Assembly: GCF_029263155.1 (NCBI RefSeq)
Contig: NZ_JAJCYB010000085.1
Location: forward strand, 1-37,156
Direction: 5' to 3'
DNA from: Pseudonocardia sp.
Lineage (GTDB): Bacteria > Actinomycetota > Actinomycetes > Mycobacteriales > Pseudonocardiaceae
Length of the DNA stretch: 37,156 bases
Shown: positions 18,783 through 26,341 of the stretch, one piece after another
How the letters are laid out: every line of letters begins with the position of its first letter
Numbering within the stretch: the first letter of the stretch is position 1
Made by a program: the position numbers and the translations under genes
Notes under the pieces: generated by a model
The model's input: the letters and a program-made list of their open reading frames with translations, nothing else
Told to the model about the DNA's origin: nothing
Databases searched by the model: none

Positions 18783-19534
18783 AGCTCACCCTGAAGATCT
18801 GGCGCCAGGACGGTCCCGCCGACCCCGGGAGGATGGTGGGGTACCAGGTCGACGACGCCGACGCGGACATGTCGTTCCTGGAGCTGCTCGACGTCCTCAA
18901 CGAGAAGCTGATCCTCTCCGGTGACGAACCGGTGGCCTTCGACCACGACTGCCGCGAGGGCATCTGCGGCTCCTGCTCCATGGTGATCAACGGGGAGCCG
19001 CACGGTCCCCAGAAGGCCACCACCGCCTGCCAGCTGCACCTGCGGCACTTCCGCGACGGCGAGACGATCGTGGTCGAGCCGTGGCGGGCGGCGGCCTTCC
19101 CGGTGGTCAAGGACCTGGTCGTCGACCGTTCGGCGTTCGACCGCGTCATCGCCGCCGGCGGCTACGTCAGCGCCCCCACCGGCTCCGCGCCCGACGCCCA
19201 CGCCACGCCGGTGCCCCGGCCGCAGGCGGAGCGCGCGTTCACCGCGGCGGCGTGCATCGGTTGCGGTGCGTGCGTGGCGGCGTGCCCGAACGGGTCGGCC
19301 TCGCTGTTCCTCGGAGCGAAGATCACCCACCTCGGCGAGCTGCCCCAGGGCCAGCCCGAGCGCGACGACCGCGTGCTGCGGATGGTCGCCCAGCACGACG
19401 CCGAGGGTTTCGGCGGCTGCACCAACACCGGCGCCTGCACCGTCTCGTGCCCGAAGGAGATCCCGCTCGACGTGATCTCCCAGCTCAACCGGGACTACCT
19501 GCACGCCACGACGGGAGGCCGCCGCCGGGCCTGA
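18779..19534 (+). CDS. sdhB: Succinate dehydrogenase iron-sulfur subunit (first operon)
   Basis: 251 aa. The N-terminal plant-ferredoxin domain holds a 2Fe-2S cluster on Cys58, Cys63, Cys66 and Cys84 ([10 protein letters not shown], then TTACQ). The C-terminal domain holds [12 protein letters not shown] (4Fe-4S) and [12 protein letters not shown], which with the adjoining cysteines supplies the 3Fe-4S cluster next to the quinone. It carries electrons from SdhA to SdhC. GTG start overlapping the sdhA stop (GTGA), giving [12 protein letters not shown]. Last gene of this operon; a hairpin follows. Confidence 0.96.
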
Positions 19535-19553
19535 CCCCACGCCGCCGACACCC

Positions 19554-19579
19554 GGCCCGACCCCCACGGGGGCCGGGCC
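19554..19579 (+). terminator. Hairpin after the first sdh operon
   Basis: GGCCCG (19554-19559) pairs with CGGGCC (19574-19579), with one A-C mismatch and then four or five C-G pairs inside closing a tiny loop. It begins 20 nt after the sdhB stop. No T tract. Confidence 0.55.
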
Positions 19580-19662
19580 ACCCGTCGTGTCACGACCCGG
19601 TGACGCGAATGTGACTCCGGTCTCGACCACGGGGTTTGTTCCCCACCCGTCACCGACGTGGC

Positions 19663-19681
19663 CGACGTTACGTCGTACGCT
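19663..19681 (+). promoter_or_regulatory. Promoter and operator-like palindrome of the second sdh operon
   Basis: CGACGT-T-ACGTCG (19663-19675) is a perfect 6-1-6 palindrome that directly abuts TACGCT (19676-19681), a TANNNT -10 box. A regulator bound there would sit in the spacer region. The leader to the GTG at 19737 is about 49 nt, with GAGGA at 19723-19727. Confidence 0.5.
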
Positions 19682-19736
19682 CCGGCCCAGTTTCGACCCC
19701 GTTCGATCGCGGAAACGAAGACGAGGACCCACTGAC

Positions 19737-20522
19737 GTGTCATCCACCACAGACGCGTCCACGGGCCGGGCACAGATCTCGGCCAGGACGCTGCGCACCG
19801 ACCGGTGGTGGCTGCCGCCACTGCTCAACTTCGCCGGGCTCACGGCCTGGGTCGCCTACGCCACCGTGCGGGCGTTCCAGCAGGACAACTACTACGTCGC
19901 CGAGTACGAGTACCTGACGCCGTTCTACTCGCCGTGCTTCTCGGTGGGCTGCATCCCCGAGGCGTCGCACTTCGGGCAGATCCTCCCCGACGTCTGGTGG
20001 CTGCCCTACGCGGCGCTGACGCTGCCGTTCCTGCTGCTGTTCCGGCTCACCTGCTACTACTACCGCAAGGCCTACTACCGGGCGTTCTGGCTCTCGCCGC
20101 CCGCGTGCGCCGTGGCCGAGCCGCACAAGAAGTACACCGGTGAGACCCGCTTCCCGCTGCTCGGGCAGAACCTGCACCGCTACTTCTTCTACGCCGCCGC
20201 GCTCATCTCGGTGATCAACACCTACGACATGATCCTGGCGTTCACCGCCGGTGTCGGGCTGGGCACGATCATCCTGCTGATCAACGTGATCGCGCTGTGG
20301 GCGTACACGATCTCGTGCCACTCCTGCCGCAGCATCGTCGGCGGGCGGATCAACAACTTCTCCAAGCACCCCTCGCGCTACAAGGCCTGGGTGTACGTGT
20401 CCAGGCTCAACGCCAAGCACATGCAGCTGGCATGGCTCACACTGGCCACGCTGGCCATCACGGACTTCTACGTCATGGCCGTCGCGGCCGGCTGGATCTC
20501 CGACCTGCGGATCGTGGGGTGA
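19737..20522 (+). CDS. sdhC: Membrane subunit of type F succinate dehydrogenase (Sdh1 SdhC)
   Basis: 261 aa with about five membrane helices (near 25-47, 88-106, 148-168, 174-194 and 228-252). It corresponds in position to mycobacterial Rv0249c, the anchor of Sdh1. The M. smegmatis Sdh1 structure shows a rare membrane-embedded Rieske-type 2Fe-2S cluster, held by Cys and His of SdhC. Candidates here are Cys67 and Cys72 (SPCFSVGC), His78, His130, His147, Cys194-His195-Cys197 (SCHSCRS), His211 and His228; I cannot assign the true ligands. It is unrelated in sequence to the diheme SdhC upstream. GTG start chosen for GAGGA 9 nt before it. The stop overlaps a possible GTG of the next gene. Confidence 0.85.
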   Translation: MSSTTDASTGRAQISARTLRTDRWWLPPLLNFAGLTAWVAYATVRAFQQDNYYVAEYEYLTPFYSPCFSVGCIPEASHFGQILPDVWWLPYAALTLPFLLLFRLTCYYYRKAYYRAFWLSPPACAVAEPHKKYTGETRFPLLGQNLHRYFFYAAALISVINTYDMILAFTAGVGLGTIILLINVIALWAYTISCHSCRSIVGGRINNFSKHPSRYKAWVYVSRLNAKHMQLAWLTLATLAITDFYVMAVAAGWISDLRIVG

Positions 20523-20530
20523 CCACTGAC

Positions 20531-22456
20531 ATGAGCGAGAACATCGAGCGGCACGAGTACGACGTCGTGGTGATCGGCGCCGGCGGCGCCGGGCTGCGCG
20601 CGGCCATCGAGGCCCGCGCCCAGGGCAAGCGCACGGCGATCATCTCCAAGTCGCTGTTCGGCAAGGCCCACACGGTGATGGCCGAGGGCGGCTGCGCCGC
20701 GGCCATGGGCAACGTCAACAGCAACGACAACTGGATGGTCCACTACCGCGACACCATGCGCGGCGGGAAGTTCCTCAACAACTGGCGGATGGCCGAGCTG
20801 CACGCCAAGGAGGCGCCCGACCGCGTCTGGGAGCTGGAGACCTACGGCGCGCTGTTCGACCGCACCAAGGACGGCAAGATCAGCCAGCGCAACTTCGGCG
20901 GGCACACCTACCCCCGCCTCGCGCACGTCGGTGACCGCACCGGCCTGGAGCTGATCCGCACCCTGCAGCAGAAGATCGTCTCGCTGCAGCAGGAGGACTT
21001 CGCGGCCACCGGCGACTACGAGTCGAACATCCGGGTCTTCCACGAGTGCACGATCACCGAGCTGTTCAAGGCGGACGGGAAGATCGCCGGCGCGTTCGCC
21101 TACTACCGCTCGACGGGCGAGTTCGTCCGCTTCGACGCCCCGGCCGTCGTGCTGGCCACCGGCGGGGTCGGCAAGAGCTACCAGGTGACGTCGAACTCCT
21201 GGGAGTACACCGGCGACGGCCACGCGCTGGCCCTGCGGGCGGGCGCCACGCTGATCAACATGGAGTTCCTGCAGTTCCACCCGACGGGCATGGTCTGGCC
21301 GCCGTCGGTGAAGGGGATCCTGGTCACCGAATCGGTGCGCGGCGACGGCGGCATCCTCAAGAACTCCGAGGGCAAGCGGTTCATGTTCGACTACGTGCCC
21401 GACGTGTTCAAGGAGCAGTACGCCACCACGCCCGAGGAGGGCGACCGCTGGTACACCGACCCGGACAACAACCGGCGCCCCCCGGAGCTGCTGCCCCGCG
21501 ACGAGGTCGCGCGTGCGATCAACTCCGAGGTGAAGGCCGGTCGTGGATCGCCGCACGGCGGCGTGTTCCTCGACATCGCCTCACGCCTGAAGCCCGAGGA
21601 GATCCAGAAGCGGCTCCCGTCGATGTACCACCAGTTCAAGGAGCTGGCCGACGTCGACATCACCGCCGAGCCGATGGAGGTCGGACCCACCTGCCATTAC
21701 GTGATGGGTGGCGTGGAGGTCGACCCCGACACCGCGATGTCGGTCGTGCCCGGCCTGTTCTCCGCCGGTGAGTGCTCCGGCGGCATGCACGGCTCCAACC
21801 GGCTCGGCGGCAACTCGCTGTCGGACCTGCTGGTCTTCGGCCGCCGCGCCGGGGCCGGCGCGGCGGAGTACGTCGACGGGCTCAGCGGGACGCGCCCCGC
21901 GGTGCTCGTCGACGACGTCGCCGAGGCGGAGCGGCGCGCCCTGCTGCCGTTCTCGACGGCCACGGCAGGCGGGGAGAACCCGTTCGTCGTGCACCAGGAA
22001 CTGCAGAAGACGATGAACGACCTGGTCGGCATCATCCGCAAGGCCGACGAGATGGAGCTGGCGCTCAAGGCGCTGGAGGACATCGCGACGCGCACCCGGA
22101 CCGTCAGCGTCGAGGGGGCGCGGGTGTTCAACCCGGGCTGGCACCTCGCGCTGGACCTGCGCAACATGCTGCTGGTCTCGCTGTGCGTCGCGAAGGCGGC
22201 GCTGGAGCGCCAGGAGAGCCGGGGCGGGCACACCCGCGACGACTACCCGGTGATGGACTCCGACTGGCGCCACGTCCTGCTGCAGCTGTCCGCGCTGGGC
22301 GAGGACAACGTGGAGCTGGTCCGCAAGGAGCAGCTGCCGATGCGGCCGGAGCTGTTCGACCTGTTCGAGCTCGACGAGCTGAAGAAGTACTACACCGGCG
22401 ACGAGCTGGGCGGCCACCGCGCTGATTCGGCGGCCGACAAGGGGGCGAAGGCATGA
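20531..22456 (+). CDS. sdhA: Succinate dehydrogenase flavoprotein subunit, Sdh1 type
   Basis: 641 aa, closely resembling mycobacterial Rv0248c along its whole length. FAD-binding DVVVIGAGGAGLRAAIEARA (11-30); covalent FAD at His47 (SLFGKAHTVMAEGGCAAAMG); QFHPTGMVWPPSVKGILVTE; DEVARAINSEVKAGRG; and GMHGSNRLGGNSLSDLLVFG. It oxidises succinate in the second complex II. ATG chosen because GGGGTGA precedes it by 8 nt; the GTG at 20519, overlapping the previous stop, would add four residues. The ATGA overlap with sdhB couples the next gene. Confidence 0.96.
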   Translation: MSENIERHEYDVVVIGAGGAGLRAAIEARAQGKRTAIISKSLFGKAHTVMAEGGCAAAMGNVNSNDNWMVHYRDTMRGGKFLNNWRMAELHAKEAPDRVWELETYGALFDRTKDGKISQRNFGGHTYPRLAHVGDRTGLELIRTLQQKIVSLQQEDFAATGDYESNIRVFHECTITELFKADGKIAGAFAYYRSTGEFVRFDAPAVVLATGGVGKSYQVTSNSWEYTGDGHALALRAGATLINMEFLQFHPTGMVWPPSVKGILVTESVRGDGGILKNSEGKRFMFDYVPDVFKEQYATTPEEGDRWYTDPDNNRRPPELLPRDEVARAINSEVKAGRGSPHGGVFLDIASRLKPEEIQKRLPSMYHQFKELADVDITAEPMEVGPTCHYVMGGVEVDPDTAMSVVPGLFSAGECSGGMHGSNRLGGNSLSDLLVFGRRAGAGAAEYVDGLSGTRPAVLVDDVAEAERRALLPFSTATAGGENPFVVHQELQKTMNDLVGIIRKADEMELALKALEDIATRTRTVSVEGARVFNPGWHLALDLRNMLLVSLCVAKAALERQESRGGHTRDDYPVMDSDWRHVLLQLSALGEDNVELVRKEQLPMRPELFDLFELDELKKYYTGDELGGHRADSAADKGAKA

Positions 22457-23220
22457 CCCACGACCAGCACTTCCGCGTCTGGCGCGGCGACGACGAGAAG
22501 GGCGAGCTCGTCGACTACCCGGTGGAGGTGAACGAGGGCGAGGTCGTCCTCGACATCATCCACCGGCTGCAGGCCACCCAGGCCCAGGACATGGCCGTGC
22601 GCTGGAACTGCAAGGCCGGCAAGTGCGGCTCGTGCAGTGTCGAGATCAACGGCAGGCCCCGGCTGGCGTGCATGACGCGGATGAGCACGTTCGACGAGAA
22701 CGAGGTCATCACCGTCACGCCGCTGCGCACGTTCCCGGTGATCCGCGATCTGGTCACCGACGTGTCGTTCAACTACACCAAGGCGCGCGAGATCCCGTCC
22801 TTCGCCCCGCCCGAGGGCGTGGAGCCGGGCGAGTACCGGATGGCGCAGGTCGACGTCGAGCGGAGCCAGGAGTTCCGCAAGTGCATCGAGTGCTACCTGT
22901 GCCAGAACACCTGCCACGTGGTGCGCGACCACGAGGAGAACAAGGAGAACTTCGCCGGCCCGCGCTACCTCATGCGGATCGCGGAGCTCGACATGCACCC
23001 GCTGGACTCCGCCGACCGGCAGAAGGAGGCCCAGGAGGAGCACGGGCTCGGGTACTGCAACATCACCAAGTGCTGCACCGAGGTGTGCCCCGAGCACATC
23101 AAGATCACCGACAACGCGCTGATCCCGCTGAAGGAGCGGGTGGTCGACCGCAAGTACGACCCGCTGGTGTGGCTGGGCAGCAAGATCTTCAAGCGCGGTG
23201 ACGCCCGCAGCGGCGCCTGA
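22453..23220 (+). CDS. sdhB: Succinate dehydrogenase iron-sulfur subunit, Sdh1 type
   Basis: 255 aa. 2Fe-2S ligands are Cys53, Cys58, Cys61 and Cys73 (NCKAGKCGSCS ... ACM). The second domain has CIECYLCQNTCH and GYCNITKCCTEVCPE for the other two clusters. The sequence differs clearly from the first SdhB, so the two operons are not a recent duplication. ATG overlaps the sdhA stop (ATGA). The C-terminal part (KERVVDRKYDPLVWLGSKIF) resembles the mycobacterial Sdh1 subunit. Followed by the inverted-repeat cluster rather than a simple terminator. Confidence 0.96.
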   Translation: MTHDQHFRVWRGDDEKGELVDYPVEVNEGEVVLDIIHRLQATQAQDMAVRWNCKAGKCGSCSVEINGRPRLACMTRMSTFDENEVITVTPLRTFPVIRDLVTDVSFNYTKAREIPSFAPPEGVEPGEYRMAQVDVERSQEFRKCIECYLCQNTCHVVRDHEENKENFAGPRYLMRIAELDMHPLDSADRQKEAQEEHGLGYCNITKCCTEVCPEHIKITDNALIPLKERVVDRKYDPLVWLGSKIFKRGDARSGA

Positions 23221-23306
23221 GGGCCCTCCGCCCCGGCCCGTCACGGGCCCCTCTCCGGGCAGCGCCCCGGTGGCACGTCGCGGGACGGCCGGGGTCGGAC
23301 CGGAAT

Positions 23307-23455
23307 GGTGATCGTCGTTCCGGAACCGTCCGGCGTGCCGTGGCCCGCAGCGGGTTCCGAGCCGATGACCGACGCACACCGCCGCGGCCATGATCGACGG
23401 CTCGGAACGCGCCGGCGGATCCGCCGCGCCCACGGGTTCCGAGCCGACGATCACC
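23307..23455. repeat. REP-like cluster: four copies of a unit in alternating orientation
   Basis: Unit core GGTTCCGAGCCGACGATCA. Copies: 23307-23327 (reverse, 18 of 21 match), 23353-23370 (forward), 23391-23408 (reverse) and 23435-23455 (forward). The last two pair over 17 of 18 positions and enclose a 14-bp perfect palindrome CGGCGGATCCGCCG (23413-23426), so a long nested hairpin can form. The surrounding 388-bp gap (23221-23607), between convergent genes, shows no coding sequence. It may end transcription from both sides. Confidence 0.75.
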
Positions 23456-23607
23456 GCCCAACAGCCGGTCCGTGCTCGCGCCGCGGTCGATCGGAGCGCG
23501 TTCCTCGACGCGGCGGTCCCGGTGCTCACCCAGCGGTCGCGACCGGTGGGTGGGGGCCGCGAGCGGCCTGCGCGCGCTGCAACCGGCCGGACCGGCGCGG
23601 AGCTCGG

Positions 23608-23889
23608 TCAGCCGCCGAGGCCGCGGCGGATCTCCGCGAGCCTCTCGGCCGCCTTGCGGTCACGCTCGGTCATCTCGTCCTCGACCGTGCGCGCCTCCGG
23701 CGTGTCCGCGGTCAGCTCCGTCATTCCCTGTGACGTCGCGTGGCGACCCTCGATCTTGGTGCGGACGTGGTCGAAGCTAGGCACGCCGCGGTCGTCGTAG
23801 TCCGGCGCCGGTGCCGTGAGCGGCGCTTCCGGGTCCGCGGGCACGATCTCGGCGTCGACGGGCTCCGGGGAGTCGGATGTTCCGGGCAT
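23608..23889 (-). CDS. Small acidic protein of unknown function
   Basis: 93 aa. The N-terminal 45 residues are Pro- and acid-rich and look disordered (PEPVDAEIVPADPEAPLTAP); then DYDDRGVPSFDHVRTKIEGR and a charged helix (EDEMTERDRKAAERLAEIRR) likely to be coiled coil. No signal peptide, cysteine or enzyme motif. I have seen similar actinobacterial hypothetical proteins with the DDRGVPSFDHVR stretch, but know no function. ATG start with GAGAGG about 10 nt upstream. Stands alone, convergent with the sdh operon. Confidence 0.75.
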   Translation of the reverse strand: MPGTSDSPEPVDAEIVPADPEAPLTAPAPDYDDRGVPSFDHVRTKIEGRHATSQGMTELTADTPEARTVEDEMTERDRKAAERLAEIRRGLGG

Positions 23890-24056
23890 CGGGGGACACC
23901 TCTCACGCGGGTCTCGGGACTTTCCCCACGGTACCCCGTCGATCACCCGAACGGCCCAGCTCCGGAAGGGTCGGACCCCGTCACGTGATCGCCACCCGAT
24001 CGTTGGACGGGTCGGGGGCGGCGGTCGCCGCCTGCGCTCACACGTGGAGGACGACG

Positions 24057-24803
24057 ATGGCGGCTGCCGCGGGCACCGGCCTTTCGCGGATCGCGCCCTC
24101 CGGCGCGCCGGTGGAGATGACGGTCCCGGGGGCGTTCGGAGAGTTTCGCTGGTACGGCAGCACCCGGTTCTCCGGGCCGCGGCTCTCGCGCCAGTTCTTC
24201 CTCGCCCCCGCCGGTGAGCACCGGGCGATCCCCACGCACGCGATGCCCGGAGCCACCCGCCGCGTCACGCCGATGCGCGGGTTCGACGCGATCGTGTTCG
24301 AGGCCCGGGACCGTTCCGACTCGGCACTGGTCCTCGCCGGACCGCACCACGAGGCCACCACCTGGTTCGGCGGGCCCGCCCCCGACCTCGTCGGGCTCAC
24401 CTCGATGCTCTCGACATTCCGGTTCACCGACTCCGCCGACGGCGCCACCCTCGTGCCGGTATCGGATCTGCTCGTCTCGCAGCCGGACGTCGCCATGATC
24501 GGCCGCAGCGAGCAGGCGACCCTGATCGTGCGCAACGCCGTCGATGTCCTGCCGACGTTGCCCGAATGGGCCGGGCTGGCCGTCGCGGGCGGCGAGCTGT
24601 GGCGCGCGGGTCGCGTGCTCGACGACCGCGGCCTGGCCCTCGTGGCGAACACCCCGCACCAGTGGCGGTTCATCCTCGCCGGCGAGAGCCTGGCGATGGA
24701 CCTGGTGCTGCTCGGCCCGGAGTCCGGGCGGGCGGCCACGACGATGTCGGAGGACTCCGTCGTGGAGGCGCTCGGGCAGCTCACCGGACGCTGGGGGGCC
24801 TGA
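24057..24803 (+). CDS. Unknown soluble protein, first gene of a redox cluster
   Basis: 248 aa, no signal peptide or membrane helix, no cysteine. It looks like a mixed alpha/beta cytoplasmic protein (AGEHRAIPTHAMPGATRRVTP, LTSMLSTFRFTDSADGATL, SQPDVAMIGRSEQATLIVRN). I do not recognise the family. ATG start with GGAGG (24046-24050) 6 nt upstream. The next gene starts 3 nt after its stop, so it is translationally linked to a membrane-anchored thioredoxin-like protein, and its role is probably tied to that protein or to the exported Cys protein. It is rich in Trp and Arg in places but shows no catalytic signature. Confidence 0.8.
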   Translation: MAAAAGTGLSRIAPSGAPVEMTVPGAFGEFRWYGSTRFSGPRLSRQFFLAPAGEHRAIPTHAMPGATRRVTPMRGFDAIVFEARDRSDSALVLAGPHHEATTWFGGPAPDLVGLTSMLSTFRFTDSADGATLVPVSDLLVSQPDVAMIGRSEQATLIVRNAVDVLPTLPEWAGLAVAGGELWRAGRVLDDRGLALVANTPHQWRFILAGESLAMDLVLLGPESGRAATTMSEDSVVEALGQLTGRWGA

Positions 24804-24806
24804 CCG

Positions 24807-25304
24807 GTGTCGATCGAACTGGCCGTCGCCCTCCTGGCGTTGCTCGTGGCGCTCTTCGCGCTGGTCGCGCTCGTGGCCGTGCACGCCAGGGTGCGCGCCC
24901 TGGAGGCCGGGCGGGCCGCCGAGCTGTCCGGCTACGCCTCGCTGGTCGGGAAGCCGGCCCCCCTCGCCGTCCGCCCGCGGACCGGGGAGAGCGGTGCGCT
25001 GGTGGCCGTCATCGACGGCGACTGCGCGCTCTGCCACGGCGTCTGGGACGCGCTCAGCGACGTCAGCCGCCCCGGGATCCGCTTCGTGGCCCTCTCCGAC
25101 CGCGCCGACGCCTTCGCCGACAACCTCGCCGAGATGATCGTCGACCCGGACACCCGGGCCGGGCTGTTCGAGGGCTACTCGCCCACCGTGCTGGCCCTCG
25201 ACGCCGCCGGCACCGTGACCGACCGACGTTTCGTCTACGCCGACACCGACGTGCGCGGCCTCCTGCGGGACCTGATCTCAGAACACGAGGTAGCGAAGGC
25301 ATGA
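24807..25304 (+). CDS. Membrane-anchored thioredoxin-like protein (MauD/TlpA-like)
   Basis: 165 aa. One N-terminal membrane helix (about residues 4-28), a short linker, then a thioredoxin-like domain with the CxxC site Cys73-Ala-Leu-Cys76 (VAVIDGDCALCHGVW). YSPTVLALDAAG holds the cis-Pro strand (Ser-Pro-Thr). The layout, helix followed by a periplasmic-type thioredoxin fold, is that of MauD and TlpA proteins, which make or reduce disulfides in exported proteins. GTG start 3 nt after the previous stop; the ATGA overlap links it to the gene for a Tat-exported six-cysteine protein, a natural substrate. This substrate link is inference. Confidence 0.85.
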   Translation: MSIELAVALLALLVALFALVALVAVHARVRALEAGRAAELSGYASLVGKPAPLAVRPRTGESGALVAVIDGDCALCHGVWDALSDVSRPGIRFVALSDRADAFADNLAEMIVDPDTRAGLFEGYSPTVLALDAAGTVTDRRFVYADTDVRGLLRDLISEHEVAKA

Positions 25305-26071
25305 CCCGGCTGGACCAGATCCCCACGGCCGCGGACGCCCCGCCCGACGCCCGGCCCAGTGCCGTGGTGGCCACCCTGCGCGCGGCCCGGCCCAGCCGCC
25401 GCGCCGTCGTGCGCGGTCTGATCATCGGTGCGGCCGCGGCCGCGCTGGTGCCGATCGACTGGTTCCTGACCCGGCGCGAGGCCGCGGCGCAGCCCCGGAC
25501 CGATGGCGACGACAAGTCCGAGCACCTCACGTGCTCGCCGGAGAGCTACCGGGAGGAGGCCAACAACTGGCCGGCCACCGGCCCGGCGGTCTGCTACGGC
25601 GGCTGGCGCCGCGGCGGGTTCCCGTGCGCGAGCGGCTACCACCGCGAGGGCACCTACGGCGACGGCCCCGACTCCTTCGAGTCCACCCGGGTGACGACGA
25701 GCTGTCACGGCCGCAACGCATGGCGCTGGCAGGGCTACCGGTGCTCCGACGCCATCACCACCGCCACCTTCGCCGACGGCACCGAGTACAACGGCATCAC
25801 GATCGCCGCCTGCGACATCTCCGACCTGCCCGCGCCCGCTCCCGAGCCGGCCCCCGCCCCCGCCCCCGGTGGCGACGGCTCCGGCGGTGGTTCGGGCTCC
25901 GGCGGTGGGTCGGGGTCCGGCGGTGGGTCGGGATCGGACGGTCCGGACTCCGGAGGGTCGGCGTCCGGGCCCGGCGAGTCGCCCGACCCGTCGCGCCCGC
26001 GGCGCCTGCTCCCCGTGCTCGGCACCGGCGTGAGCTCGCTCCCGGTCCTCGGCACGCTGCTCGGTGGGTAG
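25301..26071 (+). CDS. Tat-exported six-cysteine protein with Gly/Ser linker
   Basis: 256 aa. A long N-terminal leader with Arg33-Arg34 (SRRAVVRG) before a hydrophobic core (39-52) suggests Tat export. The mature domain (about 70-175) has Cys78, 98, 109, 135, 148 and 171, an even number fit for three disulfides, and four Trp (90, 102, 141, 143). Then a PAP-type proline stretch, a (SGGGSG)n linker and a hydrophobic end (LLPVLGTGVSSLPVLGTLLGG) that may attach to membrane or wall. It recalls MauA in its leader and Cys richness and in following a MauD-like gene, but the Cys pattern does not match, so I do not call it MauA. ATG overlaps the previous stop. Confidence 0.82.
   Translation: MTRLDQIPTAADAPPDARPSAVVATLRAARPSRRAVVRGLIIGAAAAALVPIDWFLTRREAAAQPRTDGDDKSEHLTCSPESYREEANNWPATGPAVCYGGWRRGGFPCASGYHREGTYGDGPDSFESTRVTTSCHGRNAWRWQGYRCSDAITTATFADGTEYNGITIAACDISDLPAPAPEPAPAPAPGGDGSGGGSGSGGGSGSGGGSGSDGPDSGGSASGPGESPDPSRPRRLLPVLGTGVSSLPVLGTLLGG
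25879..25932 (+). repeat. Three 18-bp tandem repeats inside the Cys-protein gene
   Basis: Units 25879-25896, 25897-25914 and 25915-25932 differ by only one base each; they encode the Ser/Gly linker. Likely to vary in copy number between strains. Confidence 0.8.
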
Positions 26072-26106
26072 CGCGACCGGCTCGGGCCCAGGCGGCGGCC
26101 GGTTCG

Positions 26107-26112
26107 TAGGCT
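26107..26112 (+). promoter_or_regulatory. -10 box before the TGA-interrupted membrane gene
   Basis: TAGGCT, 7 nt before the GTG at 26120. It matches the leaderless pattern seen at other genes here and fixes that GTG as the likely start. Confidence 0.45.
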
Positions 26113-26119
26113 GCCTGTC

Positions 26120-26290
26120 GTGACCTCGGCCCGTCCCCGCGCGCGGTGGGCGCTGCACCCCGCCACCACGGCGGTGGTGCTGCTCGGCCTCGGTGCGGCC
26201 GGCGCGGTCCTGGACGGCCCGTGGGCGGTGGCGGTGGCGGCCCTCGCCGCGGGCGCCGCAGCCGGCTTCGCCAACTCCGGCAGCACTTGA
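26120..26290 (+). CDS. 5' part of a membrane protein, up to an in-frame TGA
   Basis: 56 codons from GTG to TGA (26288-26290). The product has two hydrophobic stretches (about residues 16-33 and 37-50) and ends GFANSGST at the TGA. The same frame stays open for 189 more codons, beginning SHNSAFLLSASVWRASPVVRF, which continue like the rest of one membrane protein. The start is supported by the leaderless -10 at 26107-26112. The TGA may be a nonsense mutation, an error, or a selenocysteine codon, since a SECIS-like hairpin follows. I treat it as one gene split by the TGA; whether a short product is made is unknown. Confidence 0.55.
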   Translation: MTSARPRARWALHPATTAVVLLGLGAAGAVLDGPWAVAVAALAAGAAAGFANSGST

Positions 26291-26315
26291 AGCCACAATT
26301 CGGCGTTCCTGCTGA

Positions 26316-26334
26316 GCGCGTCGGTCTGGCGCGC
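26316..26334 (+). other. SECIS-like hairpin after the in-frame TGA
   Basis: GCGCGTC (26316-26322) pairs with GGCGCGC (26328-26334) through six Watson-Crick pairs and one G-U, leaving the loop GGTCT (26323-26327). The loop begins 32 nt after the TGA, within the 16-37 nt range I recall for bacterial SECIS loops, and GGUCU equals the loop core of the E. coli fdhF SECIS. In DNA this GC-rich, short stems arise by chance, so this is suggestive only. Confidence 0.35.
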
Positions 26335-26341
26335 ATCCCCC

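Noticed and set aside
20468..22417. Minus-strand open frames opposite the second sdhA
   Set aside because: No start signals, no domain, and the plus-strand gene is unmistakable.
25301..26071. Methylamine dehydrogenase light chain (MauA)
   Set aside because: The long Arg-Arg leader and Cys richness are similar, but only six cysteines are present, the CC and CxC patterns of MauA are absent, and no heavy chain is in the window.
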